In this document: piece by piece, positions 36,483 to 46,059 of the stretch
Layout: every line of letters starts with the position of its first letter
How positions within the stretch are numbered: position 1 is the stretch's first letter
NCBI GenBank assembly: GCA_028288485.1
Contig: JAQBNO010000127.1
Coordinates: forward strand, 1 to 64,000
Direction of reading: 5' to 3'
DNA from: Segetibacter sp.
GTDB taxonomy: Bacteria > Bacteroidota > Bacteroidia > Chitinophagales > Chitinophagaceae
DNA length: 64,000 nucleotides
Translations under genes and position numbers: made by a program
Notes under the pieces: model-generated
The model's input: the letters and a program-made list of their open reading frames with translations, nothing else
Told to the model about the DNA's origin: nothing
The model's database searches: none

Positions 36483-37577
36483 ATGCGACCTGATAAATTC
36501 TTTAAGGAGTTACTGCTGCCCATATTTAATCCACGCAGAACCAAGGAAATTCACCGTTATAATCCAATTAGGGAAAAAATAAGGGAAGACGCACATCATA
36601 CGATGCTGTATGTCTTTAATTACAATGCTGAATCGATTGAAAAAATTGAGCTGAAAAATATAAATGAGACGTTTGTTTTCAGCAACAATGATAAAGTTAC
36701 CTGGATAAATTTTGACGGGCTGTGTAAGGCCGACGTCGAAGCTATTTGTCAACATTTTGGTATCCATAATCTTTTGGTTGAAGATATATTGAGTGTGGGT
36801 CAACGGGCTAAAATGGATGACATAGAAGGTGTAATGTTTTGCTTGTTAAACATGCTGTACTTTAATGCACAAAAATGCTGCGTTGAACAGGAACAAATAA
36901 GCATTGTACTGGGAAAAAACTTTGTAATCACTTTCCAGGACGAGACGCATCGCGATGTGTTTAACAGTATTAGGGACAAGCTTTATATGACGGCCAGTAA
37001 GCTCAGGCAACGAGGTGCCGACTATCTGTGCTACAGCCTGCTCGATGTTATCGTAGATCACTATTTCGCTGTTATGGAAAATTTAGGCGACAATATAGAA
37101 TCTCTTGAAGAAGAAATCATACGTAACAGTAACACCCGAACACTGGCAAAACTAAATAGCTTGCGAAAAGAACTAATCATATTAAAAAGAAATGTTGCGC
37201 CCGTTCGGGAGTTAATAAACGGCTTTATTAAAAGTGAAAGTGAATTGCTCGACGAGAAAATAAACAAATACTTTAAAGACGTTTACGACCATATAATCCA
37301 GGCAAATGATGTCGCAGATAATTACCGCGATATCATGACCAACCTGCAGGATCTCTACATCAGCCAGGTAAACCTGAAGATGAACGAAATAATGAAAGTT
37401 ATGGCTATGGTTACCTGTTTGTTGGCACCTGCAGCGGTAATAGGTGGCATATTCGGGATGAATTTCGACGTGATACCTTATGCCCATCAGCAATGGGGCT
37501 TCTATATAACCGTTGGTTTAATGTTGGCTATTCCCATGATCATGTTATGGATCTTTAAAAGAAGAGGATGGTTTTAA
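36483..37577 (+). CDS. corA: CorA-type magnesium/cobalt transporter
   Basis: CorA forms a pentameric inner-membrane channel for Mg2+ and other divalent ions. The 364-aa protein has a large cytoplasmic alpha/beta and helical funnel domain, the long stalk helix (residues about 240-310), then two C-terminal transmembrane helices. The selectivity motif GMN is at 325-327 in GGIFGMNFD, just after TM1 (VMAMVTCLLAPAAVIGGIF). The basic end FKRRGWF is typical. A possible hairpin (37626-37660) follows. Confidence 0.95.
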   Translation: MRPDKFFKELLLPIFNPRRTKEIHRYNPIREKIREDAHHTMLYVFNYNAESIEKIELKNINETFVFSNNDKVTWINFDGLCKADVEAICQHFGIHNLLVEDILSVGQRAKMDDIEGVMFCLLNMLYFNAQKCCVEQEQISIVLGKNFVITFQDETHRDVFNSIRDKLYMTASKLRQRGADYLCYSLLDVIVDHYFAVMENLGDNIESLEEEIIRNSNTRTLAKLNSLRKELIILKRNVAPVRELINGFIKSESELLDEKINKYFKDVYDHIIQANDVADNYRDIMTNLQDLYISQVNLKMNEIMKVMAMVTCLLAPAAVIGGIFGMNFDVIPYAHQQWGFYITVGLMLAIPMIMLWIFKRRGWF

Positions 37578-37625
37578 AAACCAGATCTGTTACCCGTCTT
37601 ATTTAAATAACCTTCACTGCCCGAT

Positions 37626-37660
37626 TTTGCTTTTCCCGTGAAGCAAAAAAGAAAAGCAAA
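37626..37660 (+). terminator. Possible hairpin after corA
   Basis: TTTGCTTTTC pairs with GAAAAGCAAA (10 bp) around a 15-nt A-rich loop, 48 nt after the corA stop. No T-tract follows, so it is a weak candidate. Confidence 0.4.
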
Positions 37661-37949
37661 CAAATTAAAACGACGGAAAAAGTCATCCGTGTGCATTATA
37701 TTCCTTTGCAATATTTATTTATTAACATTTACATTTCTTGGTAAAGCCGGTGATTTTTGTGTTTCATTTTGGGAAAAGCTGGCAAAAAATTCTACATCAT
37801 GGGGAATAATTGAACTAAATGAGCTTCCTTTTACTAGTAGTTTTATTAAAAATTTCGTTCGTCCCACGTTAAAGTCTTTAAGAAAAAAAATTCCTAAAGA
37901 AAGTAAAGGGATTGATAATCAACTACAAATGGTAAAAAAGGCACTATGA
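37638..37949 (+). CDS. Hypothetical small protein, doubtful
   Basis: A 103-aa frame starts at GTG 37638 inside the hairpin loop after corA. It begins with a very basic segment (MKQKRKANKLKRRKKSS), then a hydrophobic stretch that could span the membrane (VCIIFLCNIYLLTFTFLG), then a neutral-to-basic tail ending QLQMVKKAL. No family is recognised and the start is poor. It could be a small membrane protein or a chance frame. There is nothing in the neighbourhood to support a role. Confidence 0.3.
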   Translation: MKQKRKANKLKRRKKSSVCIIFLCNIYLLTFTFLGKAGDFCVSFWEKLAKNSTSWGIIELNELPFTSSFIKNFVRPTLKSLRKKIPKESKGIDNQLQMVKKAL

Positions 37950-38035
37950 ACGGAATTTTTAACTTGTTTTCATACAATAAATCAGCTACTTTGGACGTCC
38001 TATTAAAATATTATTAACCCCGACCGAAATATTTT

Positions 38036-38881
38036 ATGCCAAAAAACGTCAGGTATCTTCAAAAGTCAATTTTTTCTGTTTTAATGTTCGTTTCTGTTGC
38101 AAGTTTTGCAAATGATGATAAAAAAGGATTACCTGATGATAAGAACCTCCCTTCTTTATTTACCAATTCATCGAGTGCGCCGGTAATTAAAAAAATGGCC
38201 GATTCCATTTATGATTTAATCAGCCTTCGCGAATTTGGTCTTGAAAGAGAAGTGTTTTTTAACGCTTACAAGGGTTACCAATTCCTTCTGAATAAGGGCG
38301 CGTTAAGAAAAACAAACCTCCTTACCATTTGCGATTACAGCCAAAGCAGCAACAACAAAAGACTGTATGTTGTAGACCTGCTGAATAGTCGGTTGTTGTT
38401 TAACACGTATGTTTCGCACGGAAGAAACAGTGGCGGTGAATTTCCAAACAGTTTTTCCAACTACGAGAATTCAAATAAAAGCAGTCTTGGTTTTTTAGTC
38501 ACCGGTAGTCCATATACAGGAAAAGCAGGTTTAAGTTTGTATTTAAACGGAATGGAACGTGGCATTAACGACAACGTAAGAAGCAGGTCGATCGTATTAC
38601 ACGGTTCACGATTCGTAAATGAGTACATCATGAATACCAGGGGAGTAATTGGCAGAAGTTTAGGTTGCCCTGCGGTTCCTTACGGTATACATGTTAGAAT
38701 AATTGATGCAATTAAAGGTGGAAGCTGCGTTTTTATAAATCATCCTGATGAATGGTATACACATACTTCTACAATATTAAATGCACGTTTCGACCTTGCT
38801 CCATCTGGTTTGAATAATGTTGCTTTACAGGAAGGAGTTGCTGCAAATGACATGTCAGGAAAAGATGGTTCTTCCAGGTAA
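38036..38881 (+). CDS. Murein L,D-transpeptidase catalytic-domain protein (YkuD_2), copy 1
   Basis: The 281-aa exported protein has a signal peptide (ending near VASFAN) and a YkuD_2-type domain. The catalytic Cys211 lies in GRSLGCPAVP, with the conserved His in RSIVLHGSRF upstream. Other landmarks are LLTICDYSQSSNNKRLYVVD and FNTYVSHGRNSGG. Such enzymes form or edit 3-3 cross-links in peptidoglycan in the periplasm, although for this subfamily activity is assumed rather than proven. A homologous copy starts 307 nt downstream (39189), the result of tandem duplication. Confidence 0.88.
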   Translation: MPKNVRYLQKSIFSVLMFVSVASFANDDKKGLPDDKNLPSLFTNSSSAPVIKKMADSIYDLISLREFGLEREVFFNAYKGYQFLLNKGALRKTNLLTICDYSQSSNNKRLYVVDLLNSRLLFNTYVSHGRNSGGEFPNSFSNYENSNKSSLGFLVTGSPYTGKAGLSLYLNGMERGINDNVRSRSIVLHGSRFVNEYIMNTRGVIGRSLGCPAVPYGIHVRIIDAIKGGSCVFINHPDEWYTHTSTILNARFDLAPSGLNNVALQEGVAANDMSGKDGSSR

Positions 38882-38904
38882 TTTTTTTTATATTAAGTAA
38901 TAAG

Positions 38905-38939
38905 AATGGCAGGTACCAGTCAGGTGCCTGCCATTTTTG
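38905..38939 (+). terminator. Rho-independent terminator between the two L,D-transpeptidase genes
   Basis: A 13-bp stem (AATGGCAGGTACC with GGTGCCTGCCATT, one T-G wobble) with a 5-nt loop is followed by TTTT. It indicates that the two paralogues are transcribed separately. Confidence 0.85.
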
Positions 38940-39188
38940 GGTTTAATACTCTACACTTATAATTGTATTAAATATTTACACACCTCCTTCCCTGCTTCTC
39001 CTTAACAATTCTTTTAATGTGAACAATCAACCACTTCATTTACACATATTCAATAAGATATTCACACTTTATAAGCCGATTGAACTGACGCAATAGCCTG
39101 AAAAGACTTATAGTTTTATGCTGCAATATTTCCCTTGCTTTCGTCGTATTAGAGAAACAGATTTCAATAATTCTATAAGTCCAATTTT

Positions 39189-39971
39189 ATGCAGGGAAAA
39201 ACTCATTTTATAAAACTACTATTGGGGGTGTTAGTGTGCTTTTCCACTCATTCAATTGCGAACAACAATAAAAAAAGAAAAGTACAGAATAGCCCTGCTT
39301 CCAAAGAAATCTCGTATTCGGCCAGATCGCCTAACATGAAACTGTTGGCTGATTCTCTTTACGAGGTTATTGACCTCGCTAACTATGGGATGGAGAAATC
39401 AACATTTTTTAATGCATATAAAGGATACAGGTATTTGCAAAACAAAGGTTCTGTTAGAAAGAAAAACCTGTTGACCATTTGCGATTACAGCCAGAGCATC
39501 AATAATAAAAGGTTATATGTAATCGACCTTGTTAACCTGAAAGTATTATTCAACACATATGTTGCACATGGTATAAAAAGTGGCGATGAGTGTGCATCCA
39601 GTTTTTCTAATCTTGAAAATTCAAATAAAAGCTGTCTCGGTTTTTTGATCACTGCCGATACTTACAATGGCGACGCAGGTTATAGCATGCGTTTTAATGG
39701 TATGGAACACGGCATTAACGACAGGGCAAGAAGCCGGGCAATTGTACTACACGGTTCAATAGTGCTCAGCGAGCCTAAAAAAAGTTCGCAGGAAACAATC
39801 ATTAAAAGTTTAGGTTGTCCTGCGGTTCCTTATGGTATCCACAGTAAAATAATCGATGCGATTAAAGGGGGCAGTTGCTTTTTTATTAATCATCCTGATA
39901 AAAAGTATGCAAAGACCTCAGCAATAGTTAACGCACAATTCGATCTCGCTCCAATTGCCAAAGCAGAGTAA
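39189..39971 (+). CDS. Murein L,D-transpeptidase catalytic-domain protein (YkuD_2), copy 2
   Basis: This 260-aa paralogue of the preceding gene has a signal peptide (ending STHSIAN), the same core LLTICDYSQSINNKRLYVID, conserved RAIVLHGS, and catalytic Cys210 in IKSLGCPAVP. The N-terminal linker after the signal peptide and the loop before the catalytic motif (SEPKKSSQETI in place of NEYIMNTRGV) have diverged, and the C-terminal tail is shorter. Conservation of the active-site residues suggests both copies work, perhaps under different conditions, as a terminator separates them. Confidence 0.88.
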   Translation: MQGKTHFIKLLLGVLVCFSTHSIANNNKKRKVQNSPASKEISYSARSPNMKLLADSLYEVIDLANYGMEKSTFFNAYKGYRYLQNKGSVRKKNLLTICDYSQSINNKRLYVIDLVNLKVLFNTYVAHGIKSGDECASSFSNLENSNKSCLGFLITADTYNGDAGYSMRFNGMEHGINDRARSRAIVLHGSIVLSEPKKSSQETIIKSLGCPAVPYGIHSKIIDAIKGGSCFFINHPDKKYAKTSAIVNAQFDLAPIAKAE

Positions 39972-40089
39972 GCTCGGCAACGGTGAATGGCAACGGGCAA
40001 TTGTAACAGCTGGCTGATATTCGGTACTCACGTTCAATCTTTAAGCCGTACACCCGTGACCTCGTCTCCGGCACAATAGCAAAAACGAC

Positions 40090-40276
40090 AGTACAAGGGA
40101 GTGACACAACGATGACGAGTAAAATTACTAGTGTCGGTCACCAAAAGAATGTTGTTAAGCCGGCCAAACACGTTCAATATTTACCATTCGCCTTTCATTG
40201 ACCATTGGCTATTCAACTACTCTTTGGGGACCGGCAAAATAACCTGCTTCAACATCGTTGTGTCACTCACTTGTAC
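40090..40276. repeat. REPIN-like inverted pair, GTGACAC type
   Basis: The left arm (40090-40113) starts GTACAAGGGAGTGACACAAC. The right arm (40253-40276) ends GTGTCACTCACTTGTAC. They are complementary over 24 nt with one mismatch and enclose 139 nt without coding potential. The CGATG end points inward here, opposite to the GCGTCGC-type pairs. It fills most of the 39972-40389 gap. Confidence 0.88.
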
Positions 40277-40389
40277 CGCAAATCTTTATTGATCTTTTCG
40301 CGCAACTCATTTTGTTTTTATTACCAATTAGAAGATTGAGTTATTTTTGTGTTCACTGCCGGTTGTGTCGCACCGGCTTGTTTTAAGTA

Positions 40390-42639
40390 ATGAACCCTGA
40401 TCCCTCAAATACTATTTTTCAAAAAGCTGTTGCTTTTGTAAATCAGACCAATAGACACCTGTTTATCACGGGGAAAGCAGGAACAGGTAAAACAACCTTC
40501 CTGAAGTATATAAGGGATAACTCGTTTAAGAAAATGGCCGTAGTAGCTCCTACCGGCGTAGCTGCAATAAATGCCGGTGGAGTAACCATTCATTCATTCT
40601 TTCAACTTCCTTTTGGTCCTTTTATTCCAACCGAAAGTGGCTTTTGGGGTCAGTACAATGGCGAAATAAACAACCGGTCAAGTCTTCTGAAGAACTTAAG
40701 ATTACCAGCAGCGAAAAAACAAGTGATTCGCGAACTTGACCTTTTAATTATCGACGAGGTTTCCATGGTTCGGGCCGATCTGCTCGATGCAGTAGATACA
40801 GTTATGAGGCATATAAGAAGGCAACCTTTGCTTCCTTTCGGGGGTGCCCAAATGGTATACATCGGCGACCTTTTCCAGCTGCCGCCAGTAGCAAAAAACG
40901 AGGAATGGGAGATCTTGCAGGAGTATTATAAAAGCCCGTTTTTTTTCGATGCAAACGTGGTAAATTATGTTCCTCCAGTATATATTGAATTAAAGAAGAT
41001 CTACCGGCAGAAGGATGATGCCTTTATAAATATCCTTAACCACATCAGGAATAATTGCTGCACTCCGGGCGACCTGGAGCTTTTACATCGTCATTATAAC
41101 CCGTCTTTTTCGCCTGCAAAAGAAGACAATTACATTACCCTTACCAGTCATAACTACAGGGCTGATTCAATTAACCAAACTGAGCTTAATAAGTTACCCG
41201 GTAAAATTTATACTTACGCCGCTAAAATATCGGGTGAGTTTTATGAAAGATCTTACCCGGTCGAAAAAGAATTACAGTTAAAGCAGGGTGCGCAGGTAAT
41301 GTTTATTAAAAATGATAAAGGCGAAAACCGGAAATTTTACAACGGGAAAATAGGAACGGTCAAAAGAATTGAACGGGAAAAGTTAAGCGTTGTCTTTCCG
41401 GGGGAACAGGATGAACTGGAACTCGAACAGGAAACCTGGAGAAATGTGCGGTACAATTACAACAACGAAAAAGACGATCTCGAGGAAGAAGAGTTGGGAA
41501 CGTTTACGCAATATCCATTAAGGCTTGCATGGGCAATCACTATACACAAGAGCCAGGGCCTAACTTTTGAAAAAGCAGTAATCGATGCAGGAGCTTCCTT
41601 TGCCCCGGGGCAGGTGTACGTTTCGTTAAGTCGTTTAACCGGCCTGCAGGGTCTTGTATTACACTCAAAAATTCTACCCAATTGCATAAGCACCGATAAC
41701 AGGGTTATTGAGTTTGTACAAAAAGAGATGGCTGAAGATGTTTTACAACAAACACTGGAGCAGGAGCAAAAGGTGTTTATCCGGCAGTCGTTATTGCACA
41801 GTTTTTCCTTTGCAAAAATCGCGGATATTGTTGAGGGCAATTTTCAAGAGTATGAACACCGGCAGATTCCTGAGAAGGAAAAGTGTATTAAATGGGCTCA
41901 TCAATTAAATGAAGTCGCTCTTAACCTGCAGGACGTTTCTGAGAAATTCACAAAGCAGCTTGAATACCTTTTTCTATCGTGCGAGGCCGACGGTTATAAC
42001 AAACTGCATGAAAGAACAAATGCAGCGGCGAAATATTTTTTGACCGAACTCGATGAGAAATTACTTTCATCTGTAAAAAAACATCTTGACCAGGTAAAGG
42101 TTCGCCAGAAGGTGAAAAGGTATGTAAAAGACCTTCAGGAATTGTTACTCATATTGTCCAGGAAAAAACAACAAATTGAGCAGGCACTACAACTATCCGA
42201 CGCGTTATATAAGGCCGTAAATGTGCACGACCTGCTAAAAATGTTGGAACAGAATAAAAAGGAAACACCTCTTCCGGTTGCTGCTGTTGGAACAACAACT
42301 ACAAAAGGCAAACCTGAAAAAGGGGAGAGCGGCAGGATGAGCCTTGAAATGTTTAAAAAAGGAAAATCAATTGCCGACATTGCTGCAGAAAGGGGGCTTT
42401 CGCAAGGCACTATTGAAGGTCATCTTGCAGGTTTTGTTTCAACGGCTGAAGTCGATATTCTTGACCTTGTTGATAACAACACACTTAATGAACTAACTGC
42501 TTTGCTTGAAGCAGATGAAGATATAGGTTATGCTGATTTAAAAGAAAAAGCCGGTAACAATATCTCTTACGGAACAATTAAAGCCGTTATTAACTTCCAT
42601 CAATTAACTAAAGGAAAGAAAGAATTTACCGGTCCCTGA
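40390..42639 (+). CDS. PIF1-like SF1 helicase with C-terminal helix-turn-helix
   Basis: The 749-aa protein is an SF1B DNA helicase of the PIF1/RecD2-like group. Walker A GKAGTGKTTFL begins at residue 28, followed by VVAPTGVAAINAGGVTIHSF, Walker B LLIIDEVSMV, GDLFQLPPV and the late motifs AWAITIHKSQGLTF and GQVYVSLSRL. The C-terminal 110 residues (SLEMFKKGKSIADIAAERGL, SQGTIEGHLAGFV) are an HTH_40-type domain, also seen at the end of some RecQ proteins. Likely roles are repair, fork restart or G-quadruplex unwinding. The gene is convergent with the nucleotidase gene, with 27 nt between stops. Confidence 0.92.
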   Translation: MNPDPSNTIFQKAVAFVNQTNRHLFITGKAGTGKTTFLKYIRDNSFKKMAVVAPTGVAAINAGGVTIHSFFQLPFGPFIPTESGFWGQYNGEINNRSSLLKNLRLPAAKKQVIRELDLLIIDEVSMVRADLLDAVDTVMRHIRRQPLLPFGGAQMVYIGDLFQLPPVAKNEEWEILQEYYKSPFFFDANVVNYVPPVYIELKKIYRQKDDAFINILNHIRNNCCTPGDLELLHRHYNPSFSPAKEDNYITLTSHNYRADSINQTELNKLPGKIYTYAAKISGEFYERSYPVEKELQLKQGAQVMFIKNDKGENRKFYNGKIGTVKRIEREKLSVVFPGEQDELELEQETWRNVRYNYNNEKDDLEEEELGTFTQYPLRLAWAITIHKSQGLTFEKAVIDAGASFAPGQVYVSLSRLTGLQGLVLHSKILPNCISTDNRVIEFVQKEMAEDVLQQTLEQEQKVFIRQSLLHSFSFAKIADIVEGNFQEYEHRQIPEKEKCIKWAHQLNEVALNLQDVSEKFTKQLEYLFLSCEADGYNKLHERTNAAAKYFLTELDEKLLSSVKKHLDQVKVRQKVKRYVKDLQELLLILSRKKQQIEQALQLSDALYKAVNVHDLLKMLEQNKKETPLPVAAVGTTTTKGKPEKGESGRMSLEMFKKGKSIADIAAERGLSQGTIEGHLAGFVSTAEVDILDLVDNNTLNELTALLEADEDIGYADLKEKAGNNISYGTIKAVINFHQLTKGKKEFTGP

Positions 42640-42666
42640 CACTGTCATCTGTCATCGAAGAAACCT

Positions 42667-44223
42667 CTATTGCTTACTTTCCAGATACTTGATAATTGCC
42701 AGCCTTATATCTGATTTTGGATCGCCAGCTACTGCTGTTTGTGAACTATATACCTTTGTTATTTCCGGGTTTTTTGTATTAAGGAACGAAAGGTTTGCTT
42801 CCTTGCCACTCAATAAAAATTCTGTTATTGCAACGCGATAAGTTTTAGCCGGATCGATGGGCGCATTATTCAGCAGAAATGTATTCGCGCTTTTATTATA
42901 CACCACAGGCTGGAACTGTAGAAAGCCGCCGCTATTGCTATTTTTCATGCCGGTCTGCAACACCTGTATCAACAAGCTTCCTTTCATATCTACCTCGGTG
43001 ATACCGCCTCCGAAAGGTAGACTCCTGATAATATCATATTGAGAAATGGGAGGCGTTAAAATATCATCTAACCTAAGTGAGCCGGAATTAAAAAGTACTG
43101 CATCTGCCTGCGGACATGCAAAAGCGATTGCCTGTGTTATCAGCCGCGTAAAGTTTGTGGATGTGGCTCGGGTTTCGGTTTCTCTTCCTTCAAGTGGTTC
43201 TCCGGTTTGCAAAACAATTTTCTGTGCATCAAATCCCAGGGAGGCATAATTGTCTTGCGCTATTTTAACCCATTTCTGAACAACAACATTAGCGGTACTG
43301 TCGAAAGCTACAGTTGTATCAATGCTTTTAAGTTCGGGACGGGGAACGGTAAAATTATGTTTGTTCTTATCTACCCGAACCTTAATTACATATGCTGAAC
43401 GTGCGTTGGAATGCGCCTTTGTTATATAAACGTTTCCCGTTTTATTGAAGACCATGCTATGCTCGTGGCCTCCCAGGATTGCAGCAAGTTTGGGTAACTC
43501 TTTAGCCAGCGTCATGTCGTCATCAATTGCCTGGTGAGTGATCGCTACAACAGCATCAACAGAATCTTTTAGGCGGTCATACAAGGTTTTTGCAGTTACT
43601 AAAGGATCTTTATAAGAAACATACTCGGCGGGGTTCGACGATAGTGTAAGACCGATAAACCCGATCTTTGCAGTCGTTCCATCATTATCTCTTACATTCA
43701 TGATAAATGTTTCAGGAAATGGTACTGCACCAGGAATTCCCGTTTTTGTAAAAGCTACAATACTGTCTTTAAACTTATGAAAAGTGTTTGAAGAGACCCA
43801 GGTGAAGGTGGACTCGTTAATCCTTTCCTGCAGTTCTTTTTCGCTTATGTCAAATTCGTGGTTACCAAATACCACGAAATCCATTCCTGCTGCATTCATC
43901 GATTCAATCATTTGTGCGCCACGTATAGATTTACCCTGGTATTTCAAACTATTGTATACAGATGGACTTACAAAATCGCCCGACATTACTAAAAAGGTAT
44001 TTGGATTTGCTTGCTTGTATTGTTTTTTTAGTGTTGCCACCCGTGCCATTCCACCTTCTTTGCCACCCGCTACCGGCGCTATTTCATATACATCATTTAC
44101 CTGCACAAATACTATTTCAATCTTTCCATCATCTTTAGTAGTAGTGGTAATATTCCTGGTTGTTTTACACGAAGCATTTACTAAAAGAATGGTAACAGTA
44201 AAAAGCTGGATATATTTTTTCAT
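42667..44223 (-). CDS. Lipoprotein 5'-nucleotidase / metallophosphatase
   Basis: The 518-aa product has a lipoprotein signal (IQLFTVTILLVNASC, lipid Cys at about 19). An N-terminal calcineurin-like metallophosphatase domain carries VNDVYEI, MSGDFVSPS, FGNHEFDI, AITHQAIDDD and LGGHEHSM with all metal ligands. The C-terminal 5'-nucleotidase domain (FTRLITQAIA, FNSGSLRLDD, SLPFGGGI) binds the nucleobase. It probably hydrolyses extracellular or periplasmic nucleotides (UshA-like). Note that the first metal motif is VNDVYE rather than NDxH: the canonical histidine is replaced by Tyr, so metal use or activity may differ. Confidence 0.88.
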   Translation of the reverse strand: MKKYIQLFTVTILLVNASCKTTRNITTTTKDDGKIEIVFVQVNDVYEIAPVAGGKEGGMARVATLKKQYKQANPNTFLVMSGDFVSPSVYNSLKYQGKSIRGAQMIESMNAAGMDFVVFGNHEFDISEKELQERINESTFTWVSSNTFHKFKDSIVAFTKTGIPGAVPFPETFIMNVRDNDGTTAKIGFIGLTLSSNPAEYVSYKDPLVTAKTLYDRLKDSVDAVVAITHQAIDDDMTLAKELPKLAAILGGHEHSMVFNKTGNVYITKAHSNARSAYVIKVRVDKNKHNFTVPRPELKSIDTTVAFDSTANVVVQKWVKIAQDNYASLGFDAQKIVLQTGEPLEGRETETRATSTNFTRLITQAIAFACPQADAVLFNSGSLRLDDILTPPISQYDIIRSLPFGGGITEVDMKGSLLIQVLQTGMKNSNSGGFLQFQPVVYNKSANTFLLNNAPIDPAKTYRVAITEFLLSGKEANLSFLNTKNPEITKVYSSQTAVAGDPKSDIRLAIIKYLESKQ

Positions 44224-44324
44224 AAAAATAAGGTTGACGAGAAAATTAGTATATAATAAGGCTTAGGTTGTGAAACGCTGAACGTGAAATGTGAAGCTAT
44301 TTTCACGTTTGACGTTTCGCAACT

Positions 44325-45374
44325 TTATGGTTTATTCGCTGATATCAATCCATAGTCCATCAGTGTTGGAATTTCTACTGTCGTAGGTTGAAGTCCGGCG
44401 TTTGATAGCCATGTTCTATATTCTTTCCGGCTGTAGGCTCTGCCTTTTGTTCCTAAAAAAAGCATAGCAGAATAATCGGTAACTGCAATAGGGCCGTCTA
44501 ATGTATCATCAAGGAAAGCGTCATGAACCCACAATTCACCGCCTGGATTAAGTGCTGCGGCAAACTTTTTTGCAAGCACTTCACAGGTGTTGGACGGCCA
44601 ATCGTGAAAGAGGCTCGCTGCCAATAATAAATCAGCTCCTGGAAGAACATCTGTTAGCATATCGCCGGGTAAAAAAGTTACACGTTGCTTGACACTTTCA
44701 ACTCCATTTCGTCCACTTCTACAAAATTCGTCCAATAGTTCTGAGGCTACTTTTAATACTTCAGGACGATCAAATACAGAAGCTGTAGAACCTGGATTTG
44801 CCAGCAGCCATTCGTAGGAATAATAACCAGTACCACCCGCGACGTCGAGCAAGTGCCCCTCTCTTTTGGTTATTTTACCGGCAACAATTGGAGACAGGTA
44901 ACGGGCTCTGCCAGCAAGCGCCATTGTAAAAAAACGGGCAGCTTCCGGTTCATCCATAGGAGAGGGGCCTTCTTCGTCTTTTACATAAGATACACCTTCA
45001 GAAGCATCTTCCGGTCCGTCGTTTTTTAGCCATTGCGTTATTGTAAGCACCCCTGGATCTTGCTTTTCCAAGCCCGCATAACCAATGAGATTTATTGGAC
45101 ACGCTGAAGTTAAATGGTATCCGAGATCGGAAACCTGGAGCTTTCCATCATCCGTGTACTTCAATAACCCCATTGCACAAAGAGCAGGAAATAATACCAT
45201 GGCGGGGCGTTCTTTCAAACCTAATTTTTGTTGCAATTCGGCGAGGGATAAAGGACCACTACTTAGCTCTTCAAAAACATGTAAATAATGAACTGCAGCA
45301 ACTAATAAATGAGAACTTGCCTTAGAACGCAGATGCCGGGTGATTGGTGCAAGATCGATCTGGGGTAAAAACAT
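44325..45374 (-). CDS. SAM-dependent methyltransferase (O-methyltransferase-like)
   Basis: The 349-aa cytosolic protein has an N-terminal winged-helix dimerisation domain (residues 10-100: LSLAELQQKLGLKERPAMVL) and a class I methyltransferase domain with motif I LLDVAGGTGYYSYEW, an acidic loop VFDRPEVL, FLPGDML and LAASLFHDWPSNTCEVLAKK. This layout is that of small-molecule O-methyltransferases. The His-Asp of FHDW corresponds to the region where the catalytic base lies in that family. The substrate is unknown. It is a single gene downstream of the DUF1801 gene on the same strand. Confidence 0.85.
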   Translation of the reverse strand: MFLPQIDLAPITRHLRSKASSHLLVAAVHYLHVFEELSSGPLSLAELQQKLGLKERPAMVLFPALCAMGLLKYTDDGKLQVSDLGYHLTSACPINLIGYAGLEKQDPGVLTITQWLKNDGPEDASEGVSYVKDEEGPSPMDEPEAARFFTMALAGRARYLSPIVAGKITKREGHLLDVAGGTGYYSYEWLLANPGSTASVFDRPEVLKVASELLDEFCRSGRNGVESVKQRVTFLPGDMLTDVLPGADLLLAASLFHDWPSNTCEVLAKKFAAALNPGGELWVHDAFLDDTLDGPIAVTDYSAMLFLGTKGRAYSRKEYRTWLSNAGLQPTTVEIPTLMDYGLISANKP

Positions 45375-45482
45375 TTCCTTCCTTTTAGTTTTAGAGTTTT
45401 AAAGATAGGCTGGTAAAAATGAAAAATATGCTGATAGCAGTTGCAGCTTTAATTAGATGGAAAACTGTTGTAATAACCGCGG

Positions 45483-45941
45483 TTACTTACTCTTTATATT
45501 TTCTTCGTAAAATGCTATCCATTGTTCAGGCGTAAGTTTTTGTGCAAGTTCACCAATTAGTTTATACGGAACCTGGTGTGATTTCTTAAAGCGAATACAG
45601 CTTTTGCCCATGTCGGGCTTGGCCTTCGAATGTTTTCCGTATTCACTTGTAAACCACTCCAACAGTTTCTTATCACCATAAATTCCCATGTGATAAAGTG
45701 CAACAAAATTTTTTTGCGATGCCAGGTTCATAAACGGCAATGGATGTTTTGGGTCACAATGATAACCATGCGGGTATAAAGAGTGCGGAACAACATAGGC
45801 CAACATCCCATAATCCATTGTTTCAGTAAACCCAGGGGGAAGATTTTCAAGAATTACCTTTCTTAGTTCACCAATAACCTGTTTTCTATCGTCGGGAAGT
45901 GATTCTATATACTCCTCCGGAGTTTTCATTAATGATTGCAT
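45483..45941 (-). CDS. DUF1801 domain protein
   Basis: The 152-aa product from MQSLMKTPEEYIESL contains the DUF1801 fold: ELRKVILENLPPGFTETMDY, MLAYVVPHSLYPHGYHCD, NFVALYHMGIYG, and a basic C-terminus with CIRFKKSHQVP. The biochemical role is unknown; these are small cytosolic proteins. A longer frame from 46073 would add 44 residues encoded partly by a REP-like repeat (46060-46109), so the internal ATG at 45941 (or 45929) is the probable start. Confidence 0.85.
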   Translation of the reverse strand: MQSLMKTPEEYIESLPDDRKQVIGELRKVILENLPPGFTETMDYGMLAYVVPHSLYPHGYHCDPKHPLPFMNLASQKNFVALYHMGIYGDKKLLEWFTSEYGKHSKAKPDMGKSCIRFKKSHQVPYKLIGELAQKLTPEQWIAFYEENIKSK

Positions 45942-46059
45942 AAGGTAAAAAGGGTTGTTTCGTATTTTTAGATAAATCCATGTTGTTAACGTAACAGTTT
46001 TGTTTGGTGAACCGACCTTAGGATTACTACGCCATATCGTTCCCGTTAACGGGGCAAGT

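Noticed and set aside
40090-40276. CRISPR array or MITE with target duplication
   Set aside because: There are only two arms in inverted orientation and no regular spacing, so it is not CRISPR. I could not see a clear target-site duplication, so a classical MITE is not claimed.
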